Shown: positions 8,306 through 17,370 of the stretch, in pieces
Layout of the letters: every line of letters begins with the position of its first letter
Numbering within the stretch: position 1 is the stretch's first letter
Assembly (NCBI GenBank): GCA_020249265.1
Contig: JADCGA010000036.1
Coordinates: 1 to 42,718, forward strand
DNA length: 42,718 bases
Reading direction: 5' to 3'
DNA from: Roseomonas sp.
GTDB lineage: Bacteria; Pseudomonadota; Alphaproteobacteria; Acetobacterales; Acetobacteraceae
Notes under the pieces: model-generated
What the model was told of the DNA's origin: nothing
Seen by the model: the letters and a program-made list of their open reading frames with translations, nothing else
Databases searched by the model: none
Made by a program: the position numbers and the translations under genes

Positions 8306-8418
8306 GCTACTTTCACCAAAATCCTTGGTTGTATTCGCTGCTGCGATGGCAGCGCGTGTAATCCCAGATCAATGCCGAAGCGCACTATTGATGCGCCATG
8401 AGAACCGTCAAAAACAGC

Positions 8419-9225
8419 CTACATGTCGAAAACTTCCGAAGCGTCCACATAATCATGTGTATGAACAACAACCTCAGTTTCTGTGATCCGCACAAGCGCA
8501 TAGGCAGCCGGCTCGTGGCTCCCAAACACCTTTGTCTGCTCCGCAAAATCCAGAACCACCTGGTGATTCGTCCCGCGCAAGGACGTGAACGGAATGCCAT
8601 GCCACGACCCTGCGAAGGGGCGATGCAGATGGCCATGGAAGATATGACGCACACGGGCCCGATGCGGCTCCAGAATATTCCAGAGCGCGTCGGCATCCAT
8701 GAGCGGGATTTGATCCATGCCAACAATGCCACTTGATGCCGGCGGATGGTGCAGGAACAAGAATAGCGGAGCGTCGCTGCCACCGAGTACCCTGGCAAGC
8801 CAGGCAAGACGTTCGGGGCCAAGCTTTCCTGCATGCGTGCCGGCCTCATTGGTGTCCAGCATTACAAAAAGTCCGATCGGCGTCTGCAACACCTGTTGCA
8901 CATGCCCATCCTGCGTTGTGGGGCATTCATTGAAGACGGAGAGAAACGCGCCCCTGTCATCATGGTTGCCGAGCAGAAGATGGCAGGGGAAGGGTAGCGG
9001 ACGCAGGATATCTTTGAGCGCATCATAAGCCGCGACCTCACCCCAATGAGCGAGATCTCCGGTGATCACGGCAAACTCGGCAGGCGCGGCGCAACCAGGC
9101 CCATGGCGGCTGATGATGCTTTCAACCGCAGCCTGCAGCCGCTCCGCCGGATCAAGACCATACAGTTCTTCGCCGGGCGCAACGAGATGAAGATCGGTCA
9201 AATGAATGAATGAGAGAGAGGTCAT
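8419..9225 (-). CDS. Metallophosphoesterase, CpdA/GpdQ-type phosphodiesterase
   Basis: The 268-residue protein carries the calcineurin-like set of metal motifs: D11-L-H13, GD57, GN87-H88-D, HH159-160 and H197-G-H199. Spacing and length match the CpdA/GpdQ group, dinuclear metal phosphodiesterases acting on cyclic AMP or glycerophosphodiesters. No export signal is visible. ATG 9225 is preceded by GAAGGA about nine bases upstream; the frame extends to 9270 but the extra N-terminus lies in the intergenic gap. It follows the binding-protein gene of the importer by about 60 bases. That neighbourhood favours glycerophosphodiester breakdown over signalling, as an inference. Confidence 0.85.
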   Translation of the reverse strand: MTSLSFIHLTDLHLVAPGEELYGLDPAERLQAAVESIISRHGPGCAAPAEFAVITGDLAHWGEVAAYDALKDILRPLPFPCHLLLGNHDDRGAFLSVFNECPTTQDGHVQQVLQTPIGLFVMLDTNEAGTHAGKLGPERLAWLARVLGGSDAPLFLFLHHPPASSGIVGMDQIPLMDADALWNILEPHRARVRHIFHGHLHRPFAGSWHGIPFTSLRGTNHQVVLDFAEQTKVFGSHEPAAYALVRITETEVVVHTHDYVDASEVFDM

Positions 9226-9287
9226 GTCGCATATTCCTTCAAGGTGATGGGGACGGCGCCTCGGTAACAAGGCGCCGTCGCATCAAT

Positions 9288-10565
9288 TCAGCTACGGCGC
9301 GGCAGAAGGGCCTGCACATCAGCGGCCATGCGCTGAAGCGTTGCATCTGCTTCCGCCCGCTTGCCAACGACATTCTGAAGGTGGTCATTGATGACATCGG
9401 TGATCCGCAAAGCATTCTGGCCGGGGAAGGCATACCAGCCAGTGATGGAATCAGCCTGCCGGAAGGTGGTGAGGTGGTTGGGGTTCTCGCGATAGAAGCG
9501 TCCCAGCATATCCTCGCGTTCGGCCGGGATGGTGGTGGCGGGCATATAGCCGGTGTGGTTCACCATCATGGTGCCGCCAATCGGCCCAGTTGCGAATTTG
9601 ATGAATTCCCATGCCGCGCGCTGCTTTTGCGCATCACGCGTGAACATCATGGCCACGTTCCCGCCTGCTGGAACTCGCCCATTCGGTGCGGAAAGCGGAT
9701 AGCGCCCAGTCAGCAATGGGAAGCGTCCGCCAATTTCGCGATTATATCGGCCAAGCTGTGCCGTTGACTGCATGGAAATGCCCAGGCGTCCGGAAAAGAA
9801 ATCAGTAAACATCGTTGCCGGACGAATATCCGGCATCCGCCCTTCATCAACAAACCGACGCAACGTGCGGATGGCGCGAAGCCCCGGTTCTTGATTGAAG
9901 GCTACCTGGGTTTCCTCAGCATTCAGCATGGTGCCACCATGGCTGAAGACCAGACCTTGCCAGGACCAGTTGCCGGTGATTGTCCAATCGAAGAACATGC
10001 CGGCGGTATTGTCACTGAGGCCCGAGATCGCGCGCGAAAGATTGATTACCTCGTCCCAGCTTGAAGGCGGACGCGCAGGATCACCACCCGCGCGGCGCAT
10101 CAGATCAACATTGTAGTAAAGGATTGGGGTAGAAAGCGCGAAGCCGATCCCGGTTTGCTTGCCGCCAACCTGGCCGAGAGAGAGCAGCGTCTCCGAATAG
10201 CCCTGCTCCGCAATCTTTGGATCGGCCGTCATGAAGGGGCGCAAATCAACCGGAATGTCGCGCTCCAGCAGCGTGCGCTGCCGATTGAGACCGTGAAAGG
10301 CAACATCAGGCAGCGAACGCGTAATGGAATCACGCAGGTTCCGCTGCATGATTTCCTCATAGCCCTGTTCGGGCGCGCGCCAATTAACGCGAATATTCGG
10401 ATTTTGCTTGGAAAACTCCGTGGACACATCTTCCATGAGGCCGCGGAAAAGTTCCGGAATGGAATATTGTGCCGTGAGCTCCACGATATTGGATTGGGCG
10501 CGCGCGTAAAGCGGGGCCGCAAGCCCTGCAGCGGTGCCAAGAAGCATCTGCCTACGATTGATCAT
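9288..10565 (-). CDS. ABC transporter periplasmic binding protein (family 1, UgpB-like)
   Basis: This encodes 425 residues with signal peptide MINRRQMLLGTAAGLAAPLYARA. The body is a family 1 solute-binding protein: YSIPELFRGLMEDVSTEF, RAPEQGYEEIMQ, ILYYNVDLMRRAGGDP, PSSWDEVINL and AAWEFIKFATG. ATG 10565 follows AGGAGAA at seven bases; the upstream extension to 10595 overlaps the permease stop region and is not needed. It is the fourth gene of an ATPase-permease-permease-binding protein operon. UgpB, the glycerol-3-phosphate binder, belongs to this family and the downstream phosphodiesterases fit, but a sugar ligand is also possible. Confidence 0.87.
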   Translation of the reverse strand: MINRRQMLLGTAAGLAAPLYARAQSNIVELTAQYSIPELFRGLMEDVSTEFSKQNPNIRVNWRAPEQGYEEIMQRNLRDSITRSLPDVAFHGLNRQRTLLERDIPVDLRPFMTADPKIAEQGYSETLLSLGQVGGKQTGIGFALSTPILYYNVDLMRRAGGDPARPPSSWDEVINLSRAISGLSDNTAGMFFDWTITGNWSWQGLVFSHGGTMLNAEETQVAFNQEPGLRAIRTLRRFVDEGRMPDIRPATMFTDFFSGRLGISMQSTAQLGRYNREIGGRFPLLTGRYPLSAPNGRVPAGGNVAMMFTRDAQKQRAAWEFIKFATGPIGGTMMVNHTGYMPATTIPAEREDMLGRFYRENPNHLTTFRQADSITGWYAFPGQNALRITDVINDHLQNVVGKRAEADATLQRMAADVQALLPRRS

Positions 10566-10591
10566 GATATTTCTCCTGAGGGGTTGGGGGG

Positions 10592-11425
10592 TCATTTGAT
10601 GCCAGTCATTGTCACGCCTTCGACAAAGGCGCGTTGGGCAAGAAGAAAGGCCAGCACCAAGGGGGCGGTGACAGCAGTTGCCGCCGCCATAAGGGGGCCG
10701 AAGGAAGTGCCGGCTTCAGCGTTCGAGAAGAAGGCGATGCCGAGCGGCGGTGTCATCAAGGCCTCATCCTGGACCACCAGGAATGGCCAGAAGAATTCAT
10801 TCCAATTCCAGATGAAAGAAAGACAGGCAAAAGCTGTCAGAGCCGGCATCGCTGTTGGCAGCATGATGCGCCAGACAATGGCAAACTCGCCAAGGCCATC
10901 CATCCGCGCCGCCGCAATCAGGTCATTTGGTACGGTGCGGAAGAATTGCCGCATCATGAAAATACCAAAGACGCTGATGGTGGATGGCAGGATGATGCCG
11001 ACATAGGTGTTCAGAAGGTCCAGCTGCCACATGGCGATGTAGAGCGGTATCGCCGGCACTTGGGGCGGGATGAGAAGTGCTAGCACCACCAAGGTGAGAC
11101 AGGTTTCCCGCCCTGCAAAGCGCAGCTTGGCCAACGCATAGGCCATGGGAAGCGCGGTAAGCGCTTGCATCACAAAGATGCAAAATGTCACCAGAAACCC
11201 GTTCAGAATAAAGCGCGCCAGCGGCACCCGGGTGAAGGCCGCCGTATAGTTTTCCACCGCGTACCATTGCTGCGGCAGAAGGGTGAATTGAGGCGCGAAG
11301 ACCTCCCCTGGTGGCTTAAAGGAAATGGAGATCATCAGTACGAAGGGGGCAAGCATGATGCCGGCGCCAAGGATAAGAAGCGCATGACGCAAGAACATAC
11401 TCAAACGCTTAGCCATAATGCGCAC
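10592..11425 (-). CDS. ABC transporter inner-membrane permease (UgpE/MalG-like)
   Basis: The 277-residue permease begins with a transmembrane helix (LRHALLILGAGIMLAPFVLMI). It has the CUT1-family pattern of six helices and an EAA-like loop AAARMDGLGEFAIVWRIMLPTAMPAL before the last helices. Its C-terminus, with EGVTMTGIK, is the typical MalG/UgpE ending. It pairs with the preceding permease gene, whose end it overlaps by 17 bases, and is followed by the binding protein after about 25 bases. It probably carries glycerol-3-phosphate or a related glycerophospho compound, judged from the phosphodiesterases downstream. Confidence 0.87.
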   Translation of the reverse strand: MRIMAKRLSMFLRHALLILGAGIMLAPFVLMISISFKPPGEVFAPQFTLLPQQWYAVENYTAAFTRVPLARFILNGFLVTFCIFVMQALTALPMAYALAKLRFAGRETCLTLVVLALLIPPQVPAIPLYIAMWQLDLLNTYVGIILPSTISVFGIFMMRQFFRTVPNDLIAAARMDGLGEFAIVWRIMLPTAMPALTAFACLSFIWNWNEFFWPFLVVQDEALMTPPLGIAFFSNAEAGTSFGPLMAAATAVTAPLVLAFLLAQRAFVEGVTMTGIK

Positions 11426-12311
11426 GCCGATCGAGAGCGACGGTCTGGAGCATGGTGAGGCATAGCGTCAGGATCAGGAAGATAACGGTAATCGCGGCCC
11501 CGTAGCTTGACCGCAGAAAGGTGAAGCCCTGCTGCACCATGGTATAGAGCAGCACTTCGGTTGCCTTGGACGGCCCGCCTTCAGTGAGCACAGCGACTGT
11601 ATCAAAGACCTGAAAGCTGCGGATGGCCGTGATGGCCACGACAAAGACAAGGGAGGGACCAAGCATGGGCCAAGTCACGCGACGAAAGCGTTCCCAGGCG
11701 CCATCGGCACCATCCATGCCAAGCGCCTCATAAAGGTCTTTCGGGATTGCCTTCAGCCCTGCCATGAAAAGGATCATCGCAAGGCCAAGATTCTGCCAGA
11801 CGCCAATCGCAATCAGGGCGAAAAGCGCCGTATCAGGATTTTGCAACCAATCAGCCGTGGGCAGGCCCAGCGCGCGGAAAAGCTGATTGATGAAACCAAC
11901 CGTCGGGTGGAACATGAATTCCCAGACCAGCGCCATGGCGAGCAGCGTTGACGCGACCGGCAAAAAGAATGCAGCGCGGTAAAAGGCCCTGCCGTGACTT
12001 ACACTTTCGATCAGCAGGGCCGCGAGAAGGCCAAGAAGCACCGTGGCAGGAACGGAAATACCCACATAGATGATGGTATTCTTGAGCGAGATCCAGAACA
12101 CCCGATCGCCCCACAGCTCGATGTAGTTATCGAGTCCTGCCCACCGAAGGCTTGCCTCGCCAAAGTTCCAATCCGTGAAGGAAAGCAGCACAACGGAAAC
12201 CGCGGGGCCAAGCAACATGGCCCACATCAGCAGAAAGGCGGGCAAGCTTAGCAGATAGGCCGTCAAGGCTTCCGCCCGTAACAGCCGCGCTGAAGGACCC
12301 GCGCTACGCAT
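11409..12311 (-). CDS. ABC transporter inner-membrane permease (UgpA/MalF-like)
   Basis: The start at 12311 gives 300 residues. The ATG lies inside the end of the ATPase gene (overlap of 8 bases) and is preceded by GGAG. Longer in-frame starts up to 12353 exist but lack a ribosome-binding site. The first helix is LTAYLLSLPAFLLMWAMLLG. A second block has LGLLAALLIE and RAAFFLPVAST. The EAA loop is EALGMDGADGAWERFRRVTWPML and the last helix region is AAITVIFLIL. Those are CUT1 permease features. It forms the heterodimeric channel with the next gene. Confidence 0.86.
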   Translation of the reverse strand: MRSAGPSARLLRAEALTAYLLSLPAFLLMWAMLLGPAVSVVLLSFTDWNFGEASLRWAGLDNYIELWGDRVFWISLKNTIIYVGISVPATVLLGLLAALLIESVSHGRAFYRAAFFLPVASTLLAMALVWEFMFHPTVGFINQLFRALGLPTADWLQNPDTALFALIAIGVWQNLGLAMILFMAGLKAIPKDLYEALGMDGADGAWERFRRVTWPMLGPSLVFVVAITAIRSFQVFDTVAVLTEGGPSKATEVLLYTMVQQGFTFLRSSYGAAITVIFLILTLCLTMLQTVALDRRAHYG

Positions 12312-13434
12312 GAACAGACTCCGCTTCATAGAGCGGGCGCCGCACACCATCACCGTCGAAAAGAATGGCGCGTCTTGGCAGAATATGGATGGTGTCCTGA
12401 CCGGAAAGGCGCTCAGCTGTCGCTGGGGGAAGGCGAAGAATTGTTAAGTCTGGTACGCCTGCAACCTGGCAATGCACCAGCGTTTCCATGCCAAGTTTTT
12501 CCATGCGTAATAGGCGCGCCTGAAGCCCATGGCGGTTCAATTCAAGCGCTTCCGGGCGTATCCCGAGCAGTGCAGGCCCTGAAAAGCCGCCCGCATGGAA
12601 GGGAAGATGAATGCCGCTCATTATCAGAGCGCCTCGCGCGGTAATATCAATTGGCCAAATATTGATGGGTGGGGTGCCGACAAAGCGCGCCACGGCAAGA
12701 CTTTGCGGGTCATCATAAAGCGCCTGTGGTGCCGCCAATTGCAGCACGCTTCCCCCTTCCATGACAGCAATTCGATCAGCCATGGCCATGGCTTCCGATT
12801 GGTCATGCGTCACATAAATTGTCGTGACACCCAGCCTGCGCGTGAGCGAGACGATTTCAGCACGCGCATCTGCCCTAAGCCTTGCATCAAGATTGGACAG
12901 GGGTTCGTCCATCAGAAAGGCGGCCGGGTGCCGCACCATGGCGCGCGCCAAGGCCACGCGCTGTCTCTGGCCTCCTGAAAGTTGCGCAGGCTTCCGGTGC
13001 AGCAGCGCCTCAAGCCCCAAGGGCGCTGCAGTGGCCACTACATCCCGTGAAATCGAAGCCCGCAGGGGACGCGCACCAGGCATTAGCCGGCCAAGAAGCG
13101 GAAGGCGCTGAAGTGCAGACAAGCGGCGCATTTCCAGAGGAAGGGCGATATTCGCAGCAACCGTCATATAGGGGTAAAGCGCGTAAGATTGGAAAACCAT
13201 CGCCAGATCGCGCGCCTTCGCCGGCAGGGCATCCACTTGGCGATCACCAATGAACACGCTGCCTTGGTCGGCCGTTTCAAGTCCCGCGATGATCCGCAGC
13301 AAGGTGGACTTGCCGCAACCTGAAGGACCAAGGATCGCGAGAAATTCGCCATCCCCGACCTCCATCGAGACATCACGCAGAACCTGCGTCGTACCGAATT
13401 GCTTCGCAATGTGCCGAAGCATTATTCCGGGCAT
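12304..13434 (-). CDS. ABC transporter ATP-binding protein (UgpC/MalK-like)
   Basis: This is a 376-residue ATPase with Walker A GPSGCGKS (about 36-43), signature LSGGQ (about 152-156) and Walker B AFLMDE (about 172-177), followed by the H-loop VTHDQSEAMAMADRIAV. The C-terminal 110 residues resemble the TOBE/OB domain of MalK-type importers (LLGIRPEALEL). A stretch of about 30 residues between the Q-loop and the signature, rich in Leu/Pro/Arg, is longer than in typical UgpC. ATG 13434 follows GGAGGG at eight bases. It is the first gene of the operon and divergent from the AEP-type importer. Confidence 0.88.
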   Translation of the reverse strand: MPGIMLRHIAKQFGTTQVLRDVSMEVGDGEFLAILGPSGCGKSTLLRIIAGLETADQGSVFIGDRQVDALPAKARDLAMVFQSYALYPYMTVAANIALPLEMRRLSALQRLPLLGRLMPGARPLRASISRDVVATAAPLGLEALLHRKPAQLSGGQRQRVALARAMVRHPAAFLMDEPLSNLDARLRADARAEIVSLTRRLGVTTIYVTHDQSEAMAMADRIAVMEGGSVLQLAAPQALYDDPQSLAVARFVGTPPINIWPIDITARGALIMSGIHLPFHAGGFSGPALLGIRPEALELNRHGLQARLLRMEKLGMETLVHCQVAGVPDLTILRLPPATAERLSGQDTIHILPRRAILFDGDGVRRPLYEAESVHA

Positions 13435-13634
13435 GAGGCGCCCTCCAATCCATCGAGGTGTCGGGGGTTAGCCGCCTTATGTTTCAGTGCTGTGGCGCTT
13501 TGGTGAAGGATGATCGAATGCCCTGCCCTTCGCCGTTATGCGTCACCGTCACTTCTAAGTGTTTTTATGCGGATGCGCTGCGGCGGAAGCATTCGGGCGA
13601 TCATGCGCTGATAGGGAAGCACTCTGAATTGGAA

Positions 13635-13663
13635 TATTCATTTTTGTGTCATCAACCTGCAGC
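13635..13663 (+). promoter_or_regulatory. Weak Pho-box-like repeats upstream of the AEP-type operon
   Basis: Three 7-mers at an 11-base period read TATTCAT, GTGTCAT and CTGCAGC. Only the middle one is close to CTGTCAT. They lie about 75-105 bases before the binding-protein start in the 304-base divergent gap 13435-13738. The rest of that gap shows nothing convincing. This is much weaker than the other Pho-box candidates in the window. Confidence 0.25.
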
Positions 13664-13738
13664 AATTGATGCCTCTTGATCAGTTTTTATTTGGCTCGAG
13701 AGTCGCACTCAGAGGTGCGCCAAGTTGGAGATTGTCTC

Positions 13739-14746
13739 ATGAAACGTCGTCACCTTCTGATATCTGGCTTGGCCACCGGCATGGCATTCGGCCCTGCGGC
13801 CGCTCAGGCGGTACGCGCTGTCTGCTATAATTGTCCGCCGGAATGGGCTGATTGGGGTGGCATGCTGCGGCTTTTGCAGAGCCGGATCAGCCTGACGGTC
13901 CCGCCTGACAATAAGAATTCTGGCCAATCCCTGGCGGCTTTGATCGCTGAACGCGCGCGCCCCGTAGCTGATGTTGTCTATCTTGGTGGCCAGGTTGGCC
14001 CGCAGGCACGCGAAGCCGGCGTCCTCGCTCCATATAAGCCAGCCCGTTTTGACCGTATTCCCGCAGGACTCAAGGATGAGGAAGGCTATTGGTTCACCAT
14101 CCATTCGGGAACGCTGGGCATTTTTGTGAATACGCGGGCGCTGGGCAATCGCCCCATTCCGCAAAGCTGGAATGATCTTCTCAACCCAACTTATCGCGGC
14201 ATGGTCGGCTATCTTGATCCGACCTCTGCCGCTGTGGGCCAGGTTGGTGTTGTGGCCATCAATCTGGCGCTCGGTGGCAGCTATGAGAATTTTGATCCGG
14301 CGATGGCGTTCTTTAAGCGCCTGCAAGCCAATCAGCCGATCGTGCCGAAGCAAACCGCCTATGCCCGCGTGCTTTCTGGCGAAATCCCGATCCTGCTCGA
14401 CTATGATTTCAACGCGTATCGCGCGCAGTATAGCGATGGTGCCCCGACGCGCTTCGTCATCCCGGCGGAAGGCACGCAAACGCTTCCCTATGTCATGGGC
14501 CTTGTCGCCAATGGGCCGAATCCCGATAATGGTCGGCGCATGTTAGACTTTTTGCTTTCGGATGAAGGGCAACGCCATTGGGCCGGCGCCTTCTTGCGTC
14601 CGGTTTTCCCAGAATTGATGCCGGAAGCCGCACAAGCGCGCTTTTTGCCAGCCGCGGATTACGCCCGGGCGCAACCATTGGATGTGCGCAAGCTTGCCGG
14701 CGCCGTCCGTGCCCTTGCTGATCGTTATCAGCGTGAGATCGGGTAA
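13739..14746 (+). CDS. ABC transporter periplasmic binding protein, AEP/iron type
   Basis: This encodes 335 residues. MKRRHLLISGLATGMAFGP with AAAQA is an export signal. The mature part shows features of the ferric/2-aminoethylphosphonate binding-protein group: ADVVYLGGQVGPQAREAG, GLKDEEGYWFTIHSGTLGIFVNT, SWNDLLNPTYRGMVGYLDPTSAA and DFLLSDEGQRHW. ATG 13739 follows GGAG at eight bases. The stop shares a base with the next start (TAATG), so this heads a four-gene operon of binding protein, two permeases and ATPase. The gene order and phosphorus neighbourhood favour 2-aminoethylphosphonate; iron, thiamine or polyamine relatives are the alternatives. Confidence 0.83.
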   Translation: MKRRHLLISGLATGMAFGPAAAQAVRAVCYNCPPEWADWGGMLRLLQSRISLTVPPDNKNSGQSLAALIAERARPVADVVYLGGQVGPQAREAGVLAPYKPARFDRIPAGLKDEEGYWFTIHSGTLGIFVNTRALGNRPIPQSWNDLLNPTYRGMVGYLDPTSAAVGQVGVVAINLALGGSYENFDPAMAFFKRLQANQPIVPKQTAYARVLSGEIPILLDYDFNAYRAQYSDGAPTRFVIPAEGTQTLPYVMGLVANGPNPDNGRRMLDFLLSDEGQRHWAGAFLRPVFPELMPEAAQARFLPAADYARAQPLDVRKLAGAVRALADRYQREIG

Positions 14747-15537
14747 TGCATGACCGCCTGCGTGCGGGATTGCTTATTGCGCCCGCACTGGCGGTTTTCC
14801 TCGCCTTCTTTCTTATACCACTTGGATATTTGGCGGTGGCGGGCGGTGCGGGTGGCTATAGCGCTATCCTCACCGAACCGCGCTTCCTGCGCAGCCTTGT
14901 CTCTACCCTTTTGGTGGCGGCGGCGACGACGGTCATAACGCTTTTCATAGCGACCATCATGGGACTGTTCCTGGCACGCGTGAGATTTCGTGGCAGGTCA
15001 ACGCTTCTGGCGCTGCTGACCCTGCCTTTGGCTTTTCCCGGCGTCGTGGTGGGCTATCTTGTCATCATGCTTGCCGGTCGACAGGGTTTGGTCGCCGAGG
15101 TCTCCATGGCACTCGGCGGCGATCGCATTGTTTTTGCCTATTCGCTGGCCGGTCTTTTGCTCGGCTATGTCTATTTCTCGATCCCACGCACCTTGCTGAC
15201 CCTGATGGCGGCGGCAGAGAAACTTGATCCGCGTCTTGAAGAAGCAGCGCGTTCCCTTGGCGCATCCCCTTTCGGCGTTCTGCGTGATGTCTTGCTGCCA
15301 GGAATGGCACCCGCAATGGCGGCTGCTGGAGCCATCTGCTTTGCCACCGCGACCGGCGCTTTTGGAACCGCCTTTGCACTTGCATCACGCATCGATGTAT
15401 TGCCCATGGTGATCTATACGGAATTCACACTACAGGCGAACTTGGCAGTCGCAGCGGCACTTTCCTTCTTGTTGGGTATCGCAACCTGGGCTGTGCTGGC
15501 CCTTGCCCGTGGCGCAAGCGGCGGAGCCGCTGCATGA
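14746..15537 (+). CDS. ABC transporter permease, AEP-type, first subunit
   Basis: The 263-residue permease starts with a helix (LLIAPALAVFLAFFLIPLGYL) and has further helices at LVSTLLVAAATTVITLFIATI, LALLTLPLAFPGVVVGYLVIM and near the C-terminus. The EAA-type loop is EEAARSLGASPFGVLRDVLLPGM. It is shorter than the CUT1 permeases nearby and fits PhnU/PotB-like subunits. It overlaps the binding-protein stop by one base and the next permease by four (ATGA), so the subunits are co-translated. It would form half of the membrane channel. Confidence 0.83.
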   Translation: MHDRLRAGLLIAPALAVFLAFFLIPLGYLAVAGGAGGYSAILTEPRFLRSLVSTLLVAAATTVITLFIATIMGLFLARVRFRGRSTLLALLTLPLAFPGVVVGYLVIMLAGRQGLVAEVSMALGGDRIVFAYSLAGLLLGYVYFSIPRTLLTLMAAAEKLDPRLEEAARSLGASPFGVLRDVLLPGMAPAMAAAGAICFATATGAFGTAFALASRIDVLPMVIYTEFTLQANLAVAAALSFLLGIATWAVLALARGASGGAAA

Positions 15538-16331
15538 GGCGTGGTATCGGTTTCTGGACAGGCCTTAGCTTTACATTGCTTATTTCGGCCTTTCTGATTT
15601 TGCCCATATTTGCCTCCGTCATCGCGGGCGTCACGGCCAATCAGTTTGTGGGATTATCAAGCGGATTGACAACGCGCTGGATCCTGGATGTTTGGGCGAA
15701 TTACGGCGGAACGGTTTTGCTCTCGCTTCAGATTGCCTTTGCGACCTTGGCGATAACGCTGCTGCTTGGTGTTCCTGCGGCCTATGTACTCGCGCGCCAT
15801 GCTGGTGTGACTGCGCGGCTTATTGAAGAAGCTCTCGTGATGCCGGTTGCGGTACCAGGTCTGGCCACGGCACTTGGGCTTATCCTGGCCTATGGCGCGG
15901 TCGGTGGGCTGCGTTCCTCATGGTATTTCATTCTTGTTGGCCATGTTGTTTTCTGCCTTCCTTTCATGATGCGTGCGGTCCTCGCTGTCTTACTGGCAAT
16001 TGACCTCAATCGGCTTGAGGAAGCGGCCCGGGCTTGCGGTGCGTCATGGGCGCAGCGCTTCTTTGGCGTGGTGCTGCCCAATATCCGTGGGGGCATTCTG
16101 GCAGGCAGCCTTATGGTCGTCACCCTTTCGCTTGGCGAGTTCAATATGACTCTCTTGCTCCACACGCCCTTTACGCGAACACTACCTGTTGGCTTGGCAG
16201 ATGCTTACACCGCATTGCGTACAGAAATGGCTTCTGCATATACGCTGATCTTCTTCGCCTTGATTGTGCCCTTGCTCAGCGCCATGCAATGGGTTGTTGG
16301 TCGGATGGATCAGCAAGGGCGCAGCCGATGA
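15534..16331 (+). CDS. ABC transporter permease, AEP-type, second subunit
   Basis: This 265-residue permease has its first helix in LSFTLLISAFLILPIFASVI, then LAITLLLGVPAAYVLARHAG and MPVAVPGLATALGLILAYG. The EAA loop reads EEAARACGASWAQRFFGVVLPNI. The late segment LSLGEFNMTLLL followed by RTLPVGLADAYT is typical of PhnV/PotC-like subunits of AEP and iron importers. Start and stop overlap both neighbours by four bases. It pairs with the preceding permease. Confidence 0.83.
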   Translation: MRRGIGFWTGLSFTLLISAFLILPIFASVIAGVTANQFVGLSSGLTTRWILDVWANYGGTVLLSLQIAFATLAITLLLGVPAAYVLARHAGVTARLIEEALVMPVAVPGLATALGLILAYGAVGGLRSSWYFILVGHVVFCLPFMMRAVLAVLLAIDLNRLEEAARACGASWAQRFFGVVLPNIRGGILAGSLMVVTLSLGEFNMTLLLHTPFTRTLPVGLADAYTALRTEMASAYTLIFFALIVPLLSAMQWVVGRMDQQGRSR

Positions 16332-17305
16332 GTATTGCGATCAGCCTCCGTAGCTGTGGCAAGACTTGGGCCGGTGGTGCCCGCGGATTGCTGCCAATTG
16401 ACATGGACATCACCGCTGGCGAGACACTTGTGCTGCTAGGCCCTTCGGGATGCGGCAAGACAACGCTATTGCGATTGATTGCAGGCCTTGAGGTGCCGGA
16501 TGCCGGTGGGCAGGTTCTGTTTGACGGCAAGGATGTAACCCGCCTGCCGATAGAACGGCGCAATGTTGGCATGGTGTTTCAATCCTATGCTCTTTTCCCC
16601 AACATGGATGTGACTGGCAATATCGGCTACGGGCTTCGTGTACGCGGCTTCGCAAAGAATGAGGTTCAAAACCGCGTCGCTGAAATGCTGGAGATGATGC
16701 AGCTTACTGAATTCAGAAACCGCTCGATTGATGCGCTTTCGGGCGGGCAGCGGCAGAGGGTAGCACTCGCCCGCGCGATAGCGCCTCGGCCGCAGGTGCT
16801 CCTATTGGATGAACCCCTGTCGGCGCTTGATGCACGTTTACGGGAGCAATTGCGCCAGGAAATTGATACGCTGCTGCGGGCGCTTGGTATCACGGCGATT
16901 TATGTGACCCATGACCAATCGGAAGCCATGGCGCTGGGCGATCGAATCTGTGTGATGGATGCGGGAAGAATTGCGCAGATGGGCTCGGGCCGTGATCTTT
17001 ATCATCATCCAGCAAATGCGTTCGTGGCGGATTTTATTGGTGACGCCAATAAGTATGTAACCCAAACGGGAGAAGTGATCCTGCGACCCGAGGAATTGAG
17101 CCTGAGGCCCGACCCGAATGCCGCCTTCATGATCACGCGCGTGACTTTTTTGGGCCCCGTTCTGCGCGTCATGGTCCGCCACCCTGACGGGCAGGAACTG
17201 CGCGCCGATGTGGCCGATGACGTAACGCTTCAACCGGGAATGCGAGTTGAAGTATCGGTGGGAGGTGCCTCACTCATGAAAGCCGATCCGCCTGCTTTGG
17301 ATTGA
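16328..17305 (+). CDS. ABC transporter ATP-binding protein, AEP-type
   Basis: The 325-residue ATPase has Walker A GPSGCGKT (about 38-45), signature [15 protein letters not shown] and Walker B VLLLDEPLSALD, with VTHDQSEAMALGDRI after it. The C-terminal 80 residues form a TOBE-like domain (VILRPEELSLRPD). ATG 16328 overlaps the permease stop (ATGA); the same frame is open further upstream, but that part lies inside the permease gene. It closes the four-gene operon. About 65 bases separate it from the convergent MFS pseudogene, with no clear terminator. Confidence 0.87.
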   Translation: MSIAISLRSCGKTWAGGARGLLPIDMDITAGETLVLLGPSGCGKTTLLRLIAGLEVPDAGGQVLFDGKDVTRLPIERRNVGMVFQSYALFPNMDVTGNIGYGLRVRGFAKNEVQNRVAEMLEMMQLTEFRNRSIDALSGGQRQRVALARAIAPRPQVLLLDEPLSALDARLREQLRQEIDTLLRALGITAIYVTHDQSEAMALGDRICVMDAGRIAQMGSGRDLYHHPANAFVADFIGDANKYVTQTGEVILRPEELSLRPDPNAAFMITRVTFLGPVLRVMVRHPDGQELRADVADDVTLQPGMRVEVSVGGASLMKADPPALD

Positions 17306-17370
17306 GGGTTTCCGTTTTTTGGTGAATGTGCCTTTCGTGATTCAAATCGCTGCTTGGGTGACCTAGGTGT

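Noticed and set aside
8336-8354. CGCTGC/GCAGCG hairpin as terminator between the two phosphodiesterase genes
   Set aside because: Only six base pairs and no T-run; the flanking genes are in the same direction and probably co-transcribed.
13538-13556. GTCAC repeats as a Pho box for the UgpC-type operon
   Set aside because: The repeats are six to seven bases apart rather than eleven, so they do not fit PhoB spacing.
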